A DNA stretch of 64,000 bases from Todiramphus chloris collaris (taxonomy: Eukaryota; Chordata; Aves; Coraciiformes; Alcedinidae). This document shows positions 1 through 15,400 of the stretch, piece by piece. Positions within the stretch are counted from its first letter, which is position 1. Each line of letters opens with the position of its first letter. The stretch covers positions 124,001 to 188,000 of the forward strand of contig JANVCC010000056.1 in NCBI GenBank assembly GCA_025345505.1, read 5' to 3'. The position numbers and the translations under genes are program-made. Below the pieces are notes generated by a model. It was given only the letters and a program-made list of their open reading frames with translations. It made no database searches and was not told the origin of the DNA.

Positions 1-904
1 TGGATGTGGGAGGGGAAGTTGCAGAAGGATGATGAAGTTGCATTTGGATAAAGGAATATGAAAGGACATGCCATATTTTCAAGCATTTCTACAAAGTTTT
101 TTGTTAACTCACTTTTCCACTCTTAAATGACTGTCATCCAAAACCGACTTTCCTATTAGCATGCATGTCCCATATTAAACTGTTTATCAAAGGCTAATAA
201 GTCCTTTTTTAATATTTCAATGGTCAGTGTTATTGAATAAGTTATATTACGCTTATTTCTGAACTGCACTGAATACACTCAAACATAAAAACAATGAAGT
301 GTTGTTTTCCTGATATGCTTTCAGTATTCAATTCCTTCTAGTTTTGTCAAGAATGCATAAATTTTCCAGATTATATAAGAAAATGTATAATTGCAGGTCA
401 AAGTGTTTTTTCTTCATAGCAAGAAATATCTTTAAAGGCATATGCTTCCAACATAAAACAAACAGTATATTTGTAAGGTCACAAATATGTGTCGAGACTC
501 CTCTATATTGTCAGACAGAACTCCCATAGGCATCAGTGGGTTTTCTGAGTAAGTGCTATGCAGAATATAGAAATGGACTGAAGCCAAAAGGTTTAGATTC
601 AGAGAGATGTTTTTCTCAAGTGAGGACATACTTAGGTGTTGGTCAGTTCTTAATGGAATATAGCCATTTATCCTAATGTTTATATTCTCTACTCTGATGT
701 GCTTAATTTTCAGCTTAGCAAATTGCTCTCAAGTCACTTGCCATTGAAAATCTCACATAAAGATGAAAAAGCTTACTTCTTGAATTGAAAAGAAATCCCT
801 GGATACGCCATAACTCTTGATGAAAAAGGGGAAAATTTTACACAAATGAAATTATGACCCACATGAGAGAATGGCTATGCTTGTTGTTAACAGTCTGAGT
901 GGTA
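1..904. other. Intergenic AT-rich sequence, no gene seen
   Basis: This is plain AT-rich sequence with many stops in all frames. The only open frames are about 60 codons, as expected by chance. I see no domain, repeat family or RNA gene in it. Confidence 0.6.
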
Positions 905-966
905 TGGTTGGACTCAGTGATCTAGGAGTTCCTTTCCAACCACAGTTATTCTGTGATTCTGTTACT
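905..966 (+). repeat. CR1 LINE 3'-end fragment
   Basis: The stretch resembles the terminal part of a CR1 retrotransposon. It has a 'ggttggactcagtgatct' segment, then 'cctttccaacc', then two imperfect copies of the ATTCTGTG-type octamer that ends CR1 elements. CR1 copies are usually 5'-truncated, so a tail of under 100 bp is a common form. The left boundary is uncertain because the sequence before it is too diverged. It has no coding potential. Confidence 0.7.
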
Positions 967-1647
967 TCACTGACAGATATTACAAAAGTTGTTGATATGG
1001 CAACCTGTGTCTTGTACTGCAGTCTGGAAGTTTAGAAGCATTGTTTACGTCTTTTTCCTGACCATAATATAGGTGTGAGTTGCATATATATGTATACATG
1101 CTTCTATATCCATTTATAGATGGTGTACCTTCACATTTTATGATGATCCGACACTGCATATGTTGAAATGCATGAAAAGGCCCCCATAATATTGAGTCTT
1201 TGGTACACCTTTCTACTGCTGTACTGCCTGTGAAGAATACCATTACCTCATAAGAAGGAAGGTCCAAAATGCCAGCATGGGTTAGATTTGCCCCTGCTCA
1301 TAACTAAATCTATAAAAGTTGTGCAATGATAAACAAGTATTATCTCAACAAAATCCCCTCAGTGTTTTTATTTTCTAAATGGGTTCAGTACTGAAAGCTC
1401 GTTTCTCTACTATTATCATTAATGCCTTTTGCAAGGCTTTTTGAGCCAATGCAACGTCAAGAACAGTCCAGTGGCTTTCTGACACATATAAAAGCAGACA
1501 TTCAAGAAATGAAAAAGACTGGCCGTGTTAAGGATTAGCCAAAAAAAATTAATATTTTTTATTTAACAGTCTACTGTTGCAAATTTATCCTTAAACCCTA
1601 TATTTAGGAACAGATTCTATGAGATTGTTTTATAGGAAATGAGGTGT

Positions 1648-1693
1648 GGAGCTGGACTCCGAGATCTCTTTCCAGTTCTTACTTCCATAAAAT
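1648..1693 (+). repeat. Possible eroded CR1 3'-end scrap
   Basis: The segment reads like a decayed CR1 tail: a 'gctggactc' block, an 'agatctc' block, then 'tccagttcttacttcc', in the order seen in CR1 3' ends. The terminal octamer repeat is not clear. The match is short and could be chance. Confidence 0.3.
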
Positions 1694-4600
1694 TCACAGA
1701 AGGCATATGGTAAAAAGACCTGTATTTAGTTTCTTAAATTGGAAATCTAAATTGTGAATCTTTTCAAGTAGTTATCCACATGCTGCAAGTTACCTGTTGT
1801 GTTAACACTAAAGCCGGGATTTACATTTACTACAAGCACTAGGTTAGCATTTAGAGTTTTGTAGCTTCCAGTTAACTTGGAGATAATTCACCTTAACTGT
1901 TCTTTTAGAAAGCTTTTGAAGGTCTGGAAAGCTTTATTTACAGTGCATTAACTGATAGCAGGGTCTGTTTTCCCACTGATGTGCTAATTGTAAGCAGAGT
2001 TAGATGCTGAAGTCCCTTATGTTTTCATGAAAGAATAGACTGCATAGTCAGATTATTTATTATCCTGCTTTGCATAATTCTGCATTAATTACTAGTTTGA
2101 AAAACAAAACTTGGTTTGACATGAATTTGTGTAAGTAAAAGATATTCCCTCCAGGGGACCGGGAACAGATTTTCAGTGAGGTGTATAAAGAATGAAGAAC
2201 AGTATTTAAATTAGCCCATTCAAACATACAAAACTGTCCCCAGAAACTATCAGATTCCTTGGAGTTAGCTGGAAAGGCATCTCTAAATGAGTGGTATTCA
2301 TGGGCAATGCATTGAAGGCTAAAACTCAGAGGAAAATTACAGATGGAGGAGTCTCTTTCAGAGGAAAGAACAGGGGCCAAGGTTGAGACTGAAGCACTCC
2401 AAGTTGGCCTTGGTATATTAGCCTTGGCTTTGTTTTCATACCTGGTGGAAAGGAAAGGGGAAAGACTTTGGACTTTCTGCAATAATTTTCTTGTTGATAG
2501 TTATCTTTCTTTTGCAGACTTTGATTTTAATGTTTTCTAATCAGAGACCTTCTCAGGCTCAATATTCAGAAATGTCGTGTTGTATTTTGAGGCCATTTGA
2601 GGCAGATGTACAACTAAGGACCTGAGGTCAGTGAAGGGTGGTAGTGGCACGAATTGATGATGCATCTTCATGTAATTTAGTTTGTGGTTAGCAAGAGGTA
2701 CACTACTTTTGATGTGTCTGAAGGCAGCAAACAGCCCAAGGAATAAATTTCCTTCCTTTCTGGAAGACCTGCAAGCCTGGTCTTTTGGCTTACCAGCCAT
2801 CTCACAGGTGTCCAAGCATTGTGCAGACTAGAAAAACATCTATGACTTTAATAAGCTCTTTGGTATTATTGTATTACTTAGTGGAAAAATAATACAAAAA
2901 TAAAATCTTTTGCTGAGCATTTTAGACATATGAGGGTATTAATCCTTTCTATCTTTCCACTTTGGCAATTATCTGGTGTGTTGATTCAGCTATGCAATAG
3001 GTAAGTATCTCATGTAGCCTTCTTACTGGGATGCTAGCTGGGATGTTTTGAGAATATTTGAAATATTCCACCGAAATCAAAAGAGTAAGATGACTAAGAA
3101 AGATGACATTTTAAAAAAGGCATTCTTTAACTCTCTAAGAAGGCATTTTAAATTAATATCAGGGCATTTATTTTAGAACATAAACAACTAAACACCCCAT
3201 CTGACTACTCCTGTCAACACATATGGCAAACATAAGTTAAGGACATCCATCTGTTGATCTGAGTACTCATTTTCATCAGTGGCCTTCTTTATTATCAGTG
3301 CAGCAATAACTTCAATAGCTCTGTTTCCTTCCTTGCAAGTCTTTTCATTGTTTGTGATAATTAAGAGAACTGTTATGACTTTTGGCATGGGAAAATGTAT
3401 TGACAATGGATGCCCCACATTGTCAATACAAATATAAATTAGGAAGAGAAATTAAAGAAAACCTACGTAACAGTGAAGCTGATGACAGAAGAAGAAACAG
3501 AAAGATGCAAACCTTCAGCTTTCTGCTAACAGCTCTTGCCAGTTGTGTGGTACAGCAGAGTGCCTAAAACACCTCTATGAGTGAATTTGAAGAGGCTACT
3601 GGAGAACTGGCACTGCTGGTACAATTCACTCCATGTAGCAGTAGATGGAGCTAATTAACTACTCTTCATGATTCAATGACCAAATGTAAATGGCACATTC
3701 TAGTTAAGGAGGACTCCAGGGAAAAGCTATTACAAGCTGACATTTGTACTGTGGTAACTAGGTCGTGTTTGCCGTGGTAGATTAATTAAAATCAGACAAA
3801 ATAGCATTGTCAGGTGGACTGTTGAGGACTTCTGTTTATCACACTAAAGTTCAGGCTTCTCAAACCCAGACTGTTGTTTCCATCATTTTAGCTACTGAAA
3901 TCATTCATATATTCTGACAGTCTGCAAAGTAATTTCATTACCACAATACCTTGTGTTTTAAGCCTGAATTTTCTATCCTTATGCTAAGGTTTTCTCCTAT
4001 AGGTTATAATGTTTCAAATCAATGTATTCTAGCATCTCAGTATTTCAAAGCAGACAGAATAGTGGCTGTGACAACAGTTTTCCTATAAATATTAACAAAT
4101 CCTAAATAAATGTTTCCAGGTAATTCACTGGCACACTGCTTAACAGTTGACACAAGTTTCAAATTAATTTTAAAAGCCAGTTCAAATCTTTTGGAAAAGT
4201 TTCTCCTGAAATAGGGTTTTTCAAATAGTTGTGGTTTAAGCTGTGGGAGTCTTCCTGGCTGATTAAACAGGTCATTGCTGCTCAACCTGAGAGCTGGAGA
4301 CTGGAGTGAATTCTGCTTGCTGTAGAGAAGTGGATGCTTGACAGTGCTTAAAGCAGATAAGCTTGACATGATTTCTAACTGGATTTGCCATTACTTGTTA
4401 TATACATTTATAATTAAAGCCAGGGGTCCACTTTAATAATATTGCCAAATTCAGCTTTTCATCAGTTTCCATCTGGAGACAACTTTATTCTCCAGTCCCA
4501 TCTGACAGTCAAACTTCCCACCCTCAGAAACAGAAGGCTAAGGGGGCATTTGGGGGCATTTCAGTCTCCTTGATGTGAGTTTACTCACACAATTTAGGTT

Positions 4601-7600
4601 CTGTGTTTCTTTCCAAACTGGAATGGACCCTATTTTCCCATTCCAGATCAAAGACAGACAAAACTTTGGAAGACAAAAAAGCTCTTAAGATTTTAACACC
4701 ATCACATGTGCATACAAACCATAACTGTGATTCATTTTTAAACTGCTATGAATTTAAATTTTATGCAGATTTAACCACTGGATAACTTCATCTGTATTAA
4801 TGCACAAAGAGTTGCAAGCTGTTGCTTCCATTGCTATAGCAGGTAAATTTGGAACCTAGACAGTAAAACGATTTGATACCAAGGTTATTTGGCTTCTCAA
4901 AGGGAGAGCAATGTAACTTTTCTGCTTTAAATGCAGATCAGGAATGGATCCAGAATAGCAGCTCTGGCTTTAGCTGGGGCTTGGCTGCTGGCAAAGTTAG
5001 AAAAAAAATTGATATGAGCATATAAAATGTGTTTCAAACCTGAATTACATCTTGACATCCTCAGCTTGTATGCCCTGTCCCTCATGCTGATGTTAATGAT
5101 GTTGCTAAAAACTACATTCATTGCATCTCAGAAACAGTAAAAAACTTGTGAGATTTGTCAGTGTGAGGAAAGCTAGTGTTGCACCCACATATATTCTTGA
5201 AAGATGCAGGAGAAGGGATTGTCTCCTCCTTTTCTATGTCCCCATTTCTTTAGAAGCCAGTTCATTTCAGTCCCCTACCAGTTTTGGCTTATTGAGCACC
5301 TACTTTGGATGGGTGTCACTACAAGATGAACAAGAATCATGTAACACTGCATTAGTGTCTAAGGGAACCATCTGTTCAATTATTTGCATTTAAATGCTAG
5401 CTCATTAGACTCATATGCTGAACTATGTTATGCATGTAGTTAATTTAGTCCTAATCAAAGTGCTTTCCATTCACAGCAATATGTTTTTGAAGATATCTAA
5501 TGAATACAACTGTTCTTTTCTGTGGTATTTTCCATCCTTGTGAAGAAAAGGCCTATAGGAAAAGCTTCTAGCCTATACTATCAGTGTATGAGTAGGCCAC
5601 AGGGATATGGTCCAATCCTTGCTGTAATATTATAAGGCTTACCTTGACAATCCTTTGATGCCTTTCTGAGAACAGAACTGATAGTCTTGACCTCTGAAAA
5701 TGGCACAGTCTCGAAACTAATAGCAGATTAAGGTCTGAAGAAATTTTGTAAGTAGCTAAGTATAAATTTAACCTTGTTCTCAACTTCTTTCCCAGAAAGA
5801 TGAATAAGAGACTGAGCACCATTTTATTATCTTTCCCCATCATCCTTTATCATCTCTGTGTAAGTGTTGTGCTCAAGTATCATTCCTAGTACTTCTTTCT
5901 TGTGGTTCTTTCATAATGAAAGATTCAGAGATCTTTGTAATTTTTTTTTTTCTCTTTAAAAGAAAAAACTGAAGTATGATATGCAAATAACTAAGCACTT
6001 TGAAGTCTGAGGCTTCCTATTCCCCAGGATAATTCTACTGAACAACCTTTTCACACGCTGATGGTCCACATTTTGTGAAGCCTGATAACAAGAACTGGTA
6101 ACTGAAGCTTTCCATACATTTCCAAAGAGGATCCCATATGGATGCTGACTACATGTCTGACCCTACACCATTTCAAACCACATCTGCACACATATGCTGG
6201 GGTCTTATTTCAAGTGGAACAAATGACCAGACTCAAAAAAAATGCACATTTTGTTCTGTGACTCTCTTTTCCAGCACATTCCAGCTGCTGGGTAAAGCCT
6301 TGCTGAAGTTTTTGAAAATTAGGTGATACAACAGCTGTAATGACAAGGATTTTTTGTGGTTGATCAAACCCACAATGCACCTCCAACCAGATATACTATA
6401 AAAGCCCAAAATGAAGATTAGCCAATTCCTTTATTTCTACTCTAATGTCCTTAAATCCTACCTTCTGATTTATCACTTCTGAGACAATAATTATAAAGTT
6501 GTGTTTGCCTTGAGTTGACACACATTACATTAGAAGTCTTTGGACAGTATCTGAAACTTTGATTCTATAATCCAGCTATAGGTTACCATTTCTGTAAGCA
6601 AGTGCACATAATGGCCCGAGTTAGGTTTTGCTCCTGTCAGATTACTTGAATTACCATGCAACTCTTTGCCAGCACAATCAAAAACTGTTTTTCTATCTTT
6701 TGCACCTCTGCATATACCTATACTCTAGCTATAGCATTTCCCTTCCCAGAAGGGTCAACATTGTTCTGTGATAATGTCAGGTCTCCAGATGCACAGTCAT
6801 GCTGTACTAAAGATGACAGAGAGACAAGCTAAAATCATCAATTTTAATGATATTTCAGCATCATCTTGGTCCTGTGTCATTCCCGTGTACACTGCAGCCA
6901 TCAATCTATGTTTGTCTAAAATGGTTTGTGCCAAAACCTTAAATGTAGAGAGGGCTGAAGAGGCTAATTCATTATATTTTGACAAGGACAAGCCTCATCT
7001 GGCAATCCAGTGTGGCTGAGTGCATCTGGTGAATAGCACATGCACTTTCTCAGATCCAAATTGGTCTGTTAGTTTCTCTTATCTCTGTGCTGTCCCTATC
7101 CACCCTGGTTTCCTTATTACATAACAGGATTGTGCTTGTATCTTCCAATTTCATTTCTATTGGCTTCCAACGTGCACAATGCTGAGAGTGCATGCTAGTA
7201 TGTAAGCCTGTTTTGCTGACAGGTTTACTCACCCCAAACGTACTGCCTCATCTGCAGTGCAGGAGAATGTTGACTGTGGCTGCTGGCTCCTATTGTCAAT
7301 TTGGGTTTAATTTCTGATTTGAATCACTACCTACAGCAAGGGGAACTTCTACCCACACCTCTGCCTATCAAGGGCTCTAAAATGAAAAGCTTTAGAGACA
7401 GAAAAATGAGGTTAAGAGTGCATTAAGTCAGATGTATCAATATATCTGCCTGTTAGTCCATGCTACCTAGTTTATTGAAAACATTTTTTTACTGAATATG
7501 ATAAAGGAATAGAAATCACATAGAGATGATGTTCCTACAAACTTTAGGAAAATAGATGTCCAGGACAGAGAGGCATCTGACCGCTGCTCACTGAGAAAAA

Positions 7601-9445
7601 CGCTACAGCATAGACTTAAATCTTTTCAAATCCCAGAGAATACCCATCAAAGAGGGAATATCTAAGCGCCTCAAATGCTTCAGTCACAATTTACATCTTC
7701 CAGACAGGAGAGTCAATCAACACTGAAACATAAATCTGGAGAAAATCAGGCTTCATTAGCTCTAACATTTGTGAGTGACTTCTCCGGTCCTCAGAGACTG
7801 AAAGTGAGGTAGAAGGACAGAAGCACTGCTCTCTTTGCTTTTTGCCTGAATTACTGTGGGAGTTAGAATTTATGTCTTTAGCTTGGCCTTTGTAGAGAAC
7901 ACTGTACAAATGATGCTGCTATAACTATAGAAAGTATATTTATGTTCCTAATCTTCCTCTTGTTCTCATTCTCCCCGCCACCCATTCCACCTTCTTTCAT
8001 CTTTGTAAATACACTCTTCTAGTATTAGACTATTATTTTTTTTCATCTGAATTTAAATCTCTCTTGGTGACATAAGCTAAATAAAAAATCAGCCTACCTC
8101 CATTTCTGGCCCTGGATGGCCTCATGGCAATCAAACTGGAACATACAAAGGCAAAGAGTTGCTGGAAGAAGTGGCTTCACCCTGTAAAAAAGAACAACTG
8201 ATGTAAAAATGTTAGCTTGTAGCTGAAACAGTTTCAGTGTATTAATCTCCCAAGCAGATTATGTATTTGTGCTCTTGATTGAAGAGCAGACCACTGGAAT
8301 TTTACAACATATGCAGAAGATACTGTATCTGGAACCTGAAAAAATAATGATCAGAAGAGGGTGCTCTCTACTCATTCTGTTCTGATTTCTCTCGTTGGGA
8401 TTAATGAAATGTCCTTTTGCAAAATATTTTCTGGGATTTTTCACTAAATAGATTGACCTTCATACTGCATATGTAAAATACAGGCTCAATTCTTTCATTC
8501 TAGTCTTCTTGATGTTTTAGATGGCTTTCTGTAATATTAACATAAGTCATTCCACAATGAACTTGTTGTTTGGGATCACACTATTTTATGTGTTATGTTT
8601 ATATTCTCACGCGGTCACACTCTGGTGACATTAATATTTACAGGAACTGAATTCCTAGCACCCATGCCTGAGTGCTATGGAAAACTTTAAAAATTGCTAT
8701 AGTGGCAATTCATTCCAGTAACACTTGCACTTTTATACAGGCATGAAAAAGAAGCAGTAACTATAGCTTCAGTGATCAATTTCCAATTATTGAAATATCC
8801 CACATATCTAAGTATTCACAAACAACTGATTAACTGATCATTAGAGAAGAATTTAATGAAAACACTAATGCCGATAATTTGTTTTTTAGTAAAGCATTTG
8901 AGCACAGAGTTCACTTCAAGGAGTATAGTACATTAGAAAATACCTGACATTTGCTAAGTTTCATTAAAGCAGTGTTGATGTCATGGATAAAAATAAGCCT
9001 TCTAAAAGTTAGTTGATATATATGTGCGTAGTTTCTCCACTTTTTTGGGAACCCAGTTCTTTCAGGTGATGAAATTCTGCTGTGCATACAGCACTAGAAC
9101 AAAGGAAAAAGTGATGGCTGTAATACTAGATGTTTGAAGACTCAGTTGTCTTGTCTGAACTTGTATAGCAAAGGGTAAATTCAGGTAGTAGGAAGGCACC
9201 CTCTTCTACTTGGTGCAATGCAGCATTTAACTCTGGTCCAGTGTGAATCTTCCTCATGGAAGAGACTTCCCTGACTCTTGATTCCCCATTATTTCACTTT
9301 TTCCAGCAATACTTACTTGTTTAAGGTACTCTGTATCCATCTCTTAACAGCCACATATAACTACTGCCTGGGGAGAAAGGCTCGTGCTTCTTGTATTCAG
9401 TAGCAGTGATTGAAGTGGATTGTAAAAGGATTCTCACTCTCGGTG

Positions 9446-9489
9446 CATGTATGTATATATCTATATGTGTCTATATGTATATCTGTACA
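9446..9489. repeat. TATG/TATA-rich microsatellite-like tract
   Basis: An imperfect alternation of TATG, TATA and TCTA units runs for about 44 bp. It looks like a decayed simple repeat and has no other visible role. Confidence 0.6.
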
Positions 9490-12400
9490 AATGTTTTTTG
9501 AAAAAGCATGATTTTTTTGGGTTGGCTCCTTCTGCACTTAAAAGACTCCTTTTCAGTTATGTGCATCAATATCCAGGTCAAACATCGAACCAAGTAATAG
9601 AGTTCCTGCAGGTCCACATGCAGAGAAGAGCTACTCATCAGAGTGACTTTTTGGGAAAGAGTTAAGCAAGCAAGCAGAAGAAAAAGTAGAGTCCTTGCCT
9701 CACTGAATCTGTTTACATTTGTAGGAAAATGGTTGATGTTTTCCAGGACACTGATTAAGGAAAACATGTCTTCTACCGTTTTAGACTCAGGTTTATGCTT
9801 TCATTGCTTTTTCAAAGCTTTTGCTATCACTGCTTTTTGAAAGGAAAGAAATGAAAGTGAGGAAACACAAAAACAAGACCAGTCTTATGAAATGTTTATA
9901 TGAAAGAACCATATTGCAAGGAGATAACCTGTCACTGCTATTCTCATGATTTCCATCAGTTCCTTCACTCCTCAACATGACAAGTTAAAAATGAAGGGAC
10001 CATGTTGCTGGGCAGCACTGTCCCAACTGTCAGGAGAGAAGCTCATTTCTGGTCTCACGTGAACTAGTGTAAAGTGAGACTGAAAGGCATATCAGAGAGT
10101 AAAACATATGAATTACTGTATACCCACTACATACTGAAGAAGGGAGGTTAGAGAGCATAGGTCACCCTTGTAGCTACTTAGGCTGTGAGAGTGTCTGAAG
10201 GGTCAGCAAGGAGGGTGCATTAAGAAGTCATGGGAAAAAAACAGAACTGAGCCGTCAAGTTGGCAATAAGTGAGCAGAGATGGAAAGGTAACACATACCC
10301 TCTAATCACACTGGTTGTGAGAGAGACACTACAATGTGAAAAGCAATTGCAGAGGGATGTTCATGAAATCATAGCTGACCTCTCTGAGACATGGACAGGG
10401 AGAATAGATATAAGTGATCTGCACTGCAGCTAAAACACTGCATTGCAGACAGGAGAACTGAGTTTTGTCCTTAAGATCTAGCAAGTATTCCAAATACAAA
10501 TGTGTGTATAGCATGACCTGAAGAGCTGGTAGCTCACTGCTTCCATTGTTGCCTAGCAAATGCAGTTAGATTCAGCTAAGGGATTTTATAGTAAGACATT
10601 AGGAACTATCTCTCAGTTTCTAAATGCCTGGAAGAAAACTAGCAGAGGGGTAATGAGAGCCCCATAAGCTGACACTTTGGAAAGTATCAATCTATTTCAC
10701 CTATTTCCAAGGTAAGTTTCCACCCAAAATGGGGTTACTGTAGTAAAGAAGGGGTAGACAATCCCATCCTAGAACATCACAATTTCCCTGTCTGCCTTTA
10801 GATGAGATGTAAGCTGAACAAAAGAAGAGTCTGAAGGTTTGATTTGCAATAGATTTTACTTCCCACTGACAAACCAGCATAAGGAGCACTGTAGCTTCAC
10901 AGAGCACTGGATTGGTTTCTAAGATTTTAGTGCTAGTCCCAGCTCTGTTGGGTGTTCTTTTCAGATGGAATCTCTCCACTTACTAACATTTCATATGAGA
11001 GTACTTGGTCTAATAAAGCAAACTGCTATTAGAAGCTATATATTACTCTTAAAATAACAGATTTTCTAGTAGGATTTTGGGCATCCTAGTCTTCTGGACT
11101 GGGGAAAAGGAAGGAGCACCACCAGACTTGGGGTATCTTTCAGTCCTCATTTCTTTGACTATGATGACCTTTAATATCAGGGCAAGTGAAGGCACAAAGA
11201 CATGACAAAAGTAACGTGGTGATGATATCTGTTTGGATTAGAAATATTTTAAGATAGAAAACTGTTAATAAAAAGTAGGCAGACTCAATTTATCATTATA
11301 AGCTCTGAATTACAGCTTTTTGGATGTGGAAGACAAATGTGAGTATACTATGTAAAAAGTTAATTTACAATAAGAAAACTACCTTGTACTTAAGGCAAAT
11401 TTAAAGAAAATGTCTCAAATAACTCTGTGTAGTTTTTCTAGTTCAGTGGAAAAAGATAATTGCTTTTCACAAGAAATCATCTTAGCGTTTTCTCTTTTTG
11501 ATGCCTCAGCCTGCAAAGCACCGGCTGAATTATTCAACTACTGAAAATATCTAAGCACAACAGGCTGTTTTTTATAGGTCACAACAAAGAATTTATATTC
11601 AATATTTTTGCCTTGGTTTGTCTCTACCTTCACCAGCACTTTGAGAGCTAGTAAATGAGCTGTGAATAGCTGCTCCTCTGACCCCAGTATCTAAGGGACC
11701 AGTAAGGTCTAAATTGCCATGGCTGTATATATTCTTAAACTTTCACATTTGTTGCTTGTGTTCTTCTTTCGGCTGTGCCTGAAAATCTCACCTGATTACA
11801 TGTGCAAGTGTAGATCTCTGTTATTGCCTATTGCTATTCAGCTAATGATTTAACCTCACATAATCTTTTTGTGTGGCTTTTATTGTTCACTGATAAATAT
11901 TTTATCTTCCATAAACATCCATGAAAGCAGTTACTAAGCCGATTTACCTGCATGGACTGGCAATGATTTTACATTAAAAACAGATTGCCAGTATATTTAT
12001 TTAATGGATCTAACTTTTGGATCAATTCTTAATCAACCATTTGCTAGTGACTACCACTTTGCTTCAAGCTGGATATCAGCAGAACAGGCAGAAAGTATCC
12101 TGCTTCTTTCAATAGCCAGCATGCGGATTTACCAGGGGGGTTCTGGATAATACAAGCAATAAACCTGAAGAAAACCCTGACTAGACTTCAGAATATAATC
12201 TGTACTTTAAAAAAATCAGCAAGGATTTCTGGAATAAAACAAAAGCAAAGAATATATGACTAATGCTGCACCCCTTTTCACCTTGCTGGTAAAGTCTGTG
12301 GGGATCCATCTGAAGTTTTTTAAAACGAAGAAAGTGAAACTTTCAGAACAGCAGCAGATGAGTTTTGATTTAAAACAGGCATTTAGACAAGTTGGTTTTC

Positions 12401-15400
12401 TTTTCTCCAACATTAAAAAATACAATGAATATTTTATAGTTAAAGTTAATTTACGTGTAAAGAACCACAAAGCTACTTCCTCATTGCAATGACTGTAACT
12501 GTATTGCTTCAGATAACCCACGGAGATCTCTATAGGACAGAGATCTATTCAGTACCATGTGAATCCAATTCTTTTCAGAATTGTCACAGCTGGCAGATAG
12601 GGAATAAATGAGTGAAGGCTTGCAAAGTTCTCCCCTATATCTACAAGGTCTGTGTCTTTAACATTGACTTTCCAAAACCTAAAAAACCTCTATATGAGGC
12701 ATTTTGGGAATTTTGTCTGAGGATTGAAGTTTGATTCTTGTGCTTAGGTGCTTTGCTTGCAGATGACCAATAAGGTGAGTTTAAAATATACTTGCTGTCT
12801 GTATGCAAGTATTTCTCCTGAAATCTTGCCACTGAGAGAACTGAGTCTGGGTCTATTGACAGGTGAAAGAAGTAAGATGCTAACTTCTTGTTTTAGTTTG
12901 CTAGTAAAGCCAGTATCTAATACTGATAATGACTCTGGAAGTAGAGATGTAGCATTTAAAGGGACTAAAAAGAAGAGATTCAGCTGTTATCGCAGTTGAA
13001 GACCTTCAAAATTAAGATGTAGTGATTGAGCCATACTTAATCTTTGCACAAATGAGAGAAAGGCTTTTCCTTAAACATGTGTATGTTGGCTAACAGTCTG
13101 CAATTCCTTTCTTTTCATTTCTTTTACCCTGATATAAGAGTTGTATGTGAATTGGATGCTTCTGAAAAGGAACCATTAGAATGAAGGGTAATACTTTTTT
13201 GTCTTAATCAATGGAAATACTGTAATTGGTTGTAATCATGTGTGAAATAGGATCTGAAACCTTGAAGCTAACAGCTAAGAAAAGGTCTGTGGAAAGGATA
13301 TCTGGGGTGCGTGCTCTCTTTCTCACCTTGAAACTTTGCCTAGCTGGGATAACATAGAATAAAGAGGTTAAGAAATGTTGAGCCAAGATACCTCTCTTTC
13401 TCTAGATCTCTAAACAATGCTTCAGGTATAATACTTTAGAAATGGGGAAAAAGCATCTGAATTTTTAGATGAGATACTTGTATTTTGTTTGTCTGTGTTT
13501 CGGCACTCTATACCACTTCTCTGGCAGACATCCTGTAACTTTAATTCTTGGGGAAAGGCTGTCAGAAAGATGATACTGTGGGGATTTCAATCTTGCTGAT
13601 TTGTAATTTTGGTTATGCTGCTTGGTTAGCAATCATGTATTATTTCTTCTAAATGACAAGACACAGCAGCAGGTAATATTTTTCTGTGAATTTCAATACT
13701 GAATTGGAATGCATGATGGTTTACTGTTTTGTTGTTGTTAATGACTTAATTGACAGTATTAAAACACAAAATAACCTTACCAAAAAGAAAACAACTAGGG
13801 ATTGTATATGATTGATTCAACTTAGCGGGTGCCAGCTGGGAGAGATAAGCATGCTATGCTAACAGCTAGCAGTTAGGTTAGTCAGGAAAAGTGCTGCACT
13901 ACTTTACTAGCCCAGTCAACTAGGACAGATGTTTCCCCAAGGACATTACCTCTGGCTCTCTCTGTGCTGGTGTTCAGCTTGCAAACAGTCCTTAGGGGGA
14001 CATGGAACAAGGAGGTGTTTTGCTATGCAGAAGTGGATTTGAATTTAATTTGGGTGTTTCTTCCACTGACAAACATTAATTAAAATTTAATTTTCTTAGG
14101 AAAGAAAGCAATGTTGTATTGCAATTATACCCACAAACTACTTTATCATCTTTGTTTTCTGGGCACTTCTTGTTTCTGAAGGTGGCACCGTAGGCTCAGT
14201 TGTCCCTTGCACCTGAGGTCTGCAGAGCAGGTAACGATGGTTTAGATTGATGCAGCTGCTTCATGCCCTTCTATCAGTGAAGGACCTGTGTAGCAGAGAT
14301 GAGTTGTTCTAAATCTCAGATGTGTATTTCCCTTCCATTTGTCCCTCCTGTGCCATTCTTACTCCAATATTTCATGAATCAAGTTTCTGAATACCAATGA
14401 GGTATTAAAGATAAGAATTGATTGTTTTTTGTTTTTTTTTTCCTGTCACTGGGTGCAGGAATCATCTTTTTTTTTTATGGATGGGGAGAGAAATGGTAAG
14501 GTGCCCAGCAAGTTACATAAGGAATTGAGGAGTTGAGGAGGGGTGGATTTGCAGCAGTTTGCCTAAGGAAGGGTTTGGACCACTGATAAATGTCCCTGTT
14601 CTTATATGCTTGTGTGTGTTTATTTAGTGTATACCAAGATAAGCACTTAAGCTTTGCAACCCATCTTGGTGTTAATGATAGGACGATTCTGATAGGTTGT
14701 TCACTGTATTCTATTTCAATAATCTTCTAACAGTGTATTTACTGAGACAATATAGATCATCCTTTTTATTGAAATCCATTAGGTTCAATAATATTCCAGA
14801 AAAATATCAATAGCCTTGCTTATTATATCACAATCTTTTCAAATATTGTTTCTCATTCAAGTAATTTAAAAGTTAGTCACAGGATTTGTGGTAAATAGTA
14901 ATGTAAAGAAAAATACAACTGATTATGTCTAGATCCATGTTATTTGCAGACTAAGTGCCTGATTGAATTTCCAGTGGAGGTAATGAAAATCTTTGTTTGA
15001 CTTCAATTAAAGTTTCATTAGACTCTTAAGCTTCCAAGCAAATTAACCTATGCGGAAAGAGTATGTTAATATGAATGAGAAAGCTCTTGCTTATACTTCT
15101 GAAGTTTAAGGTCTGAAACATGTCTGCGACAAACAGATGTTACTAAATATTTCTGATAGACAGAATCAATCAGAATTTACTTGTTTTCCAGATGGCTATT
15201 AATGATTTGAGAATATAGATTTGAACTGCTCTCAGTATAAAAGTAGTTTTTTTTTTCACTTCTTATTTGCTTAACAAGTTACAAACGATGGCAACCAGGA
15301 GAGTTGCAGAACAGTCTCTTTCTGTACTAAAAAATATTTTAATAGTAAATAAGTTTGTAACATTAGACTAGGCAAGTGAAAAACACTTAATAATTGCATC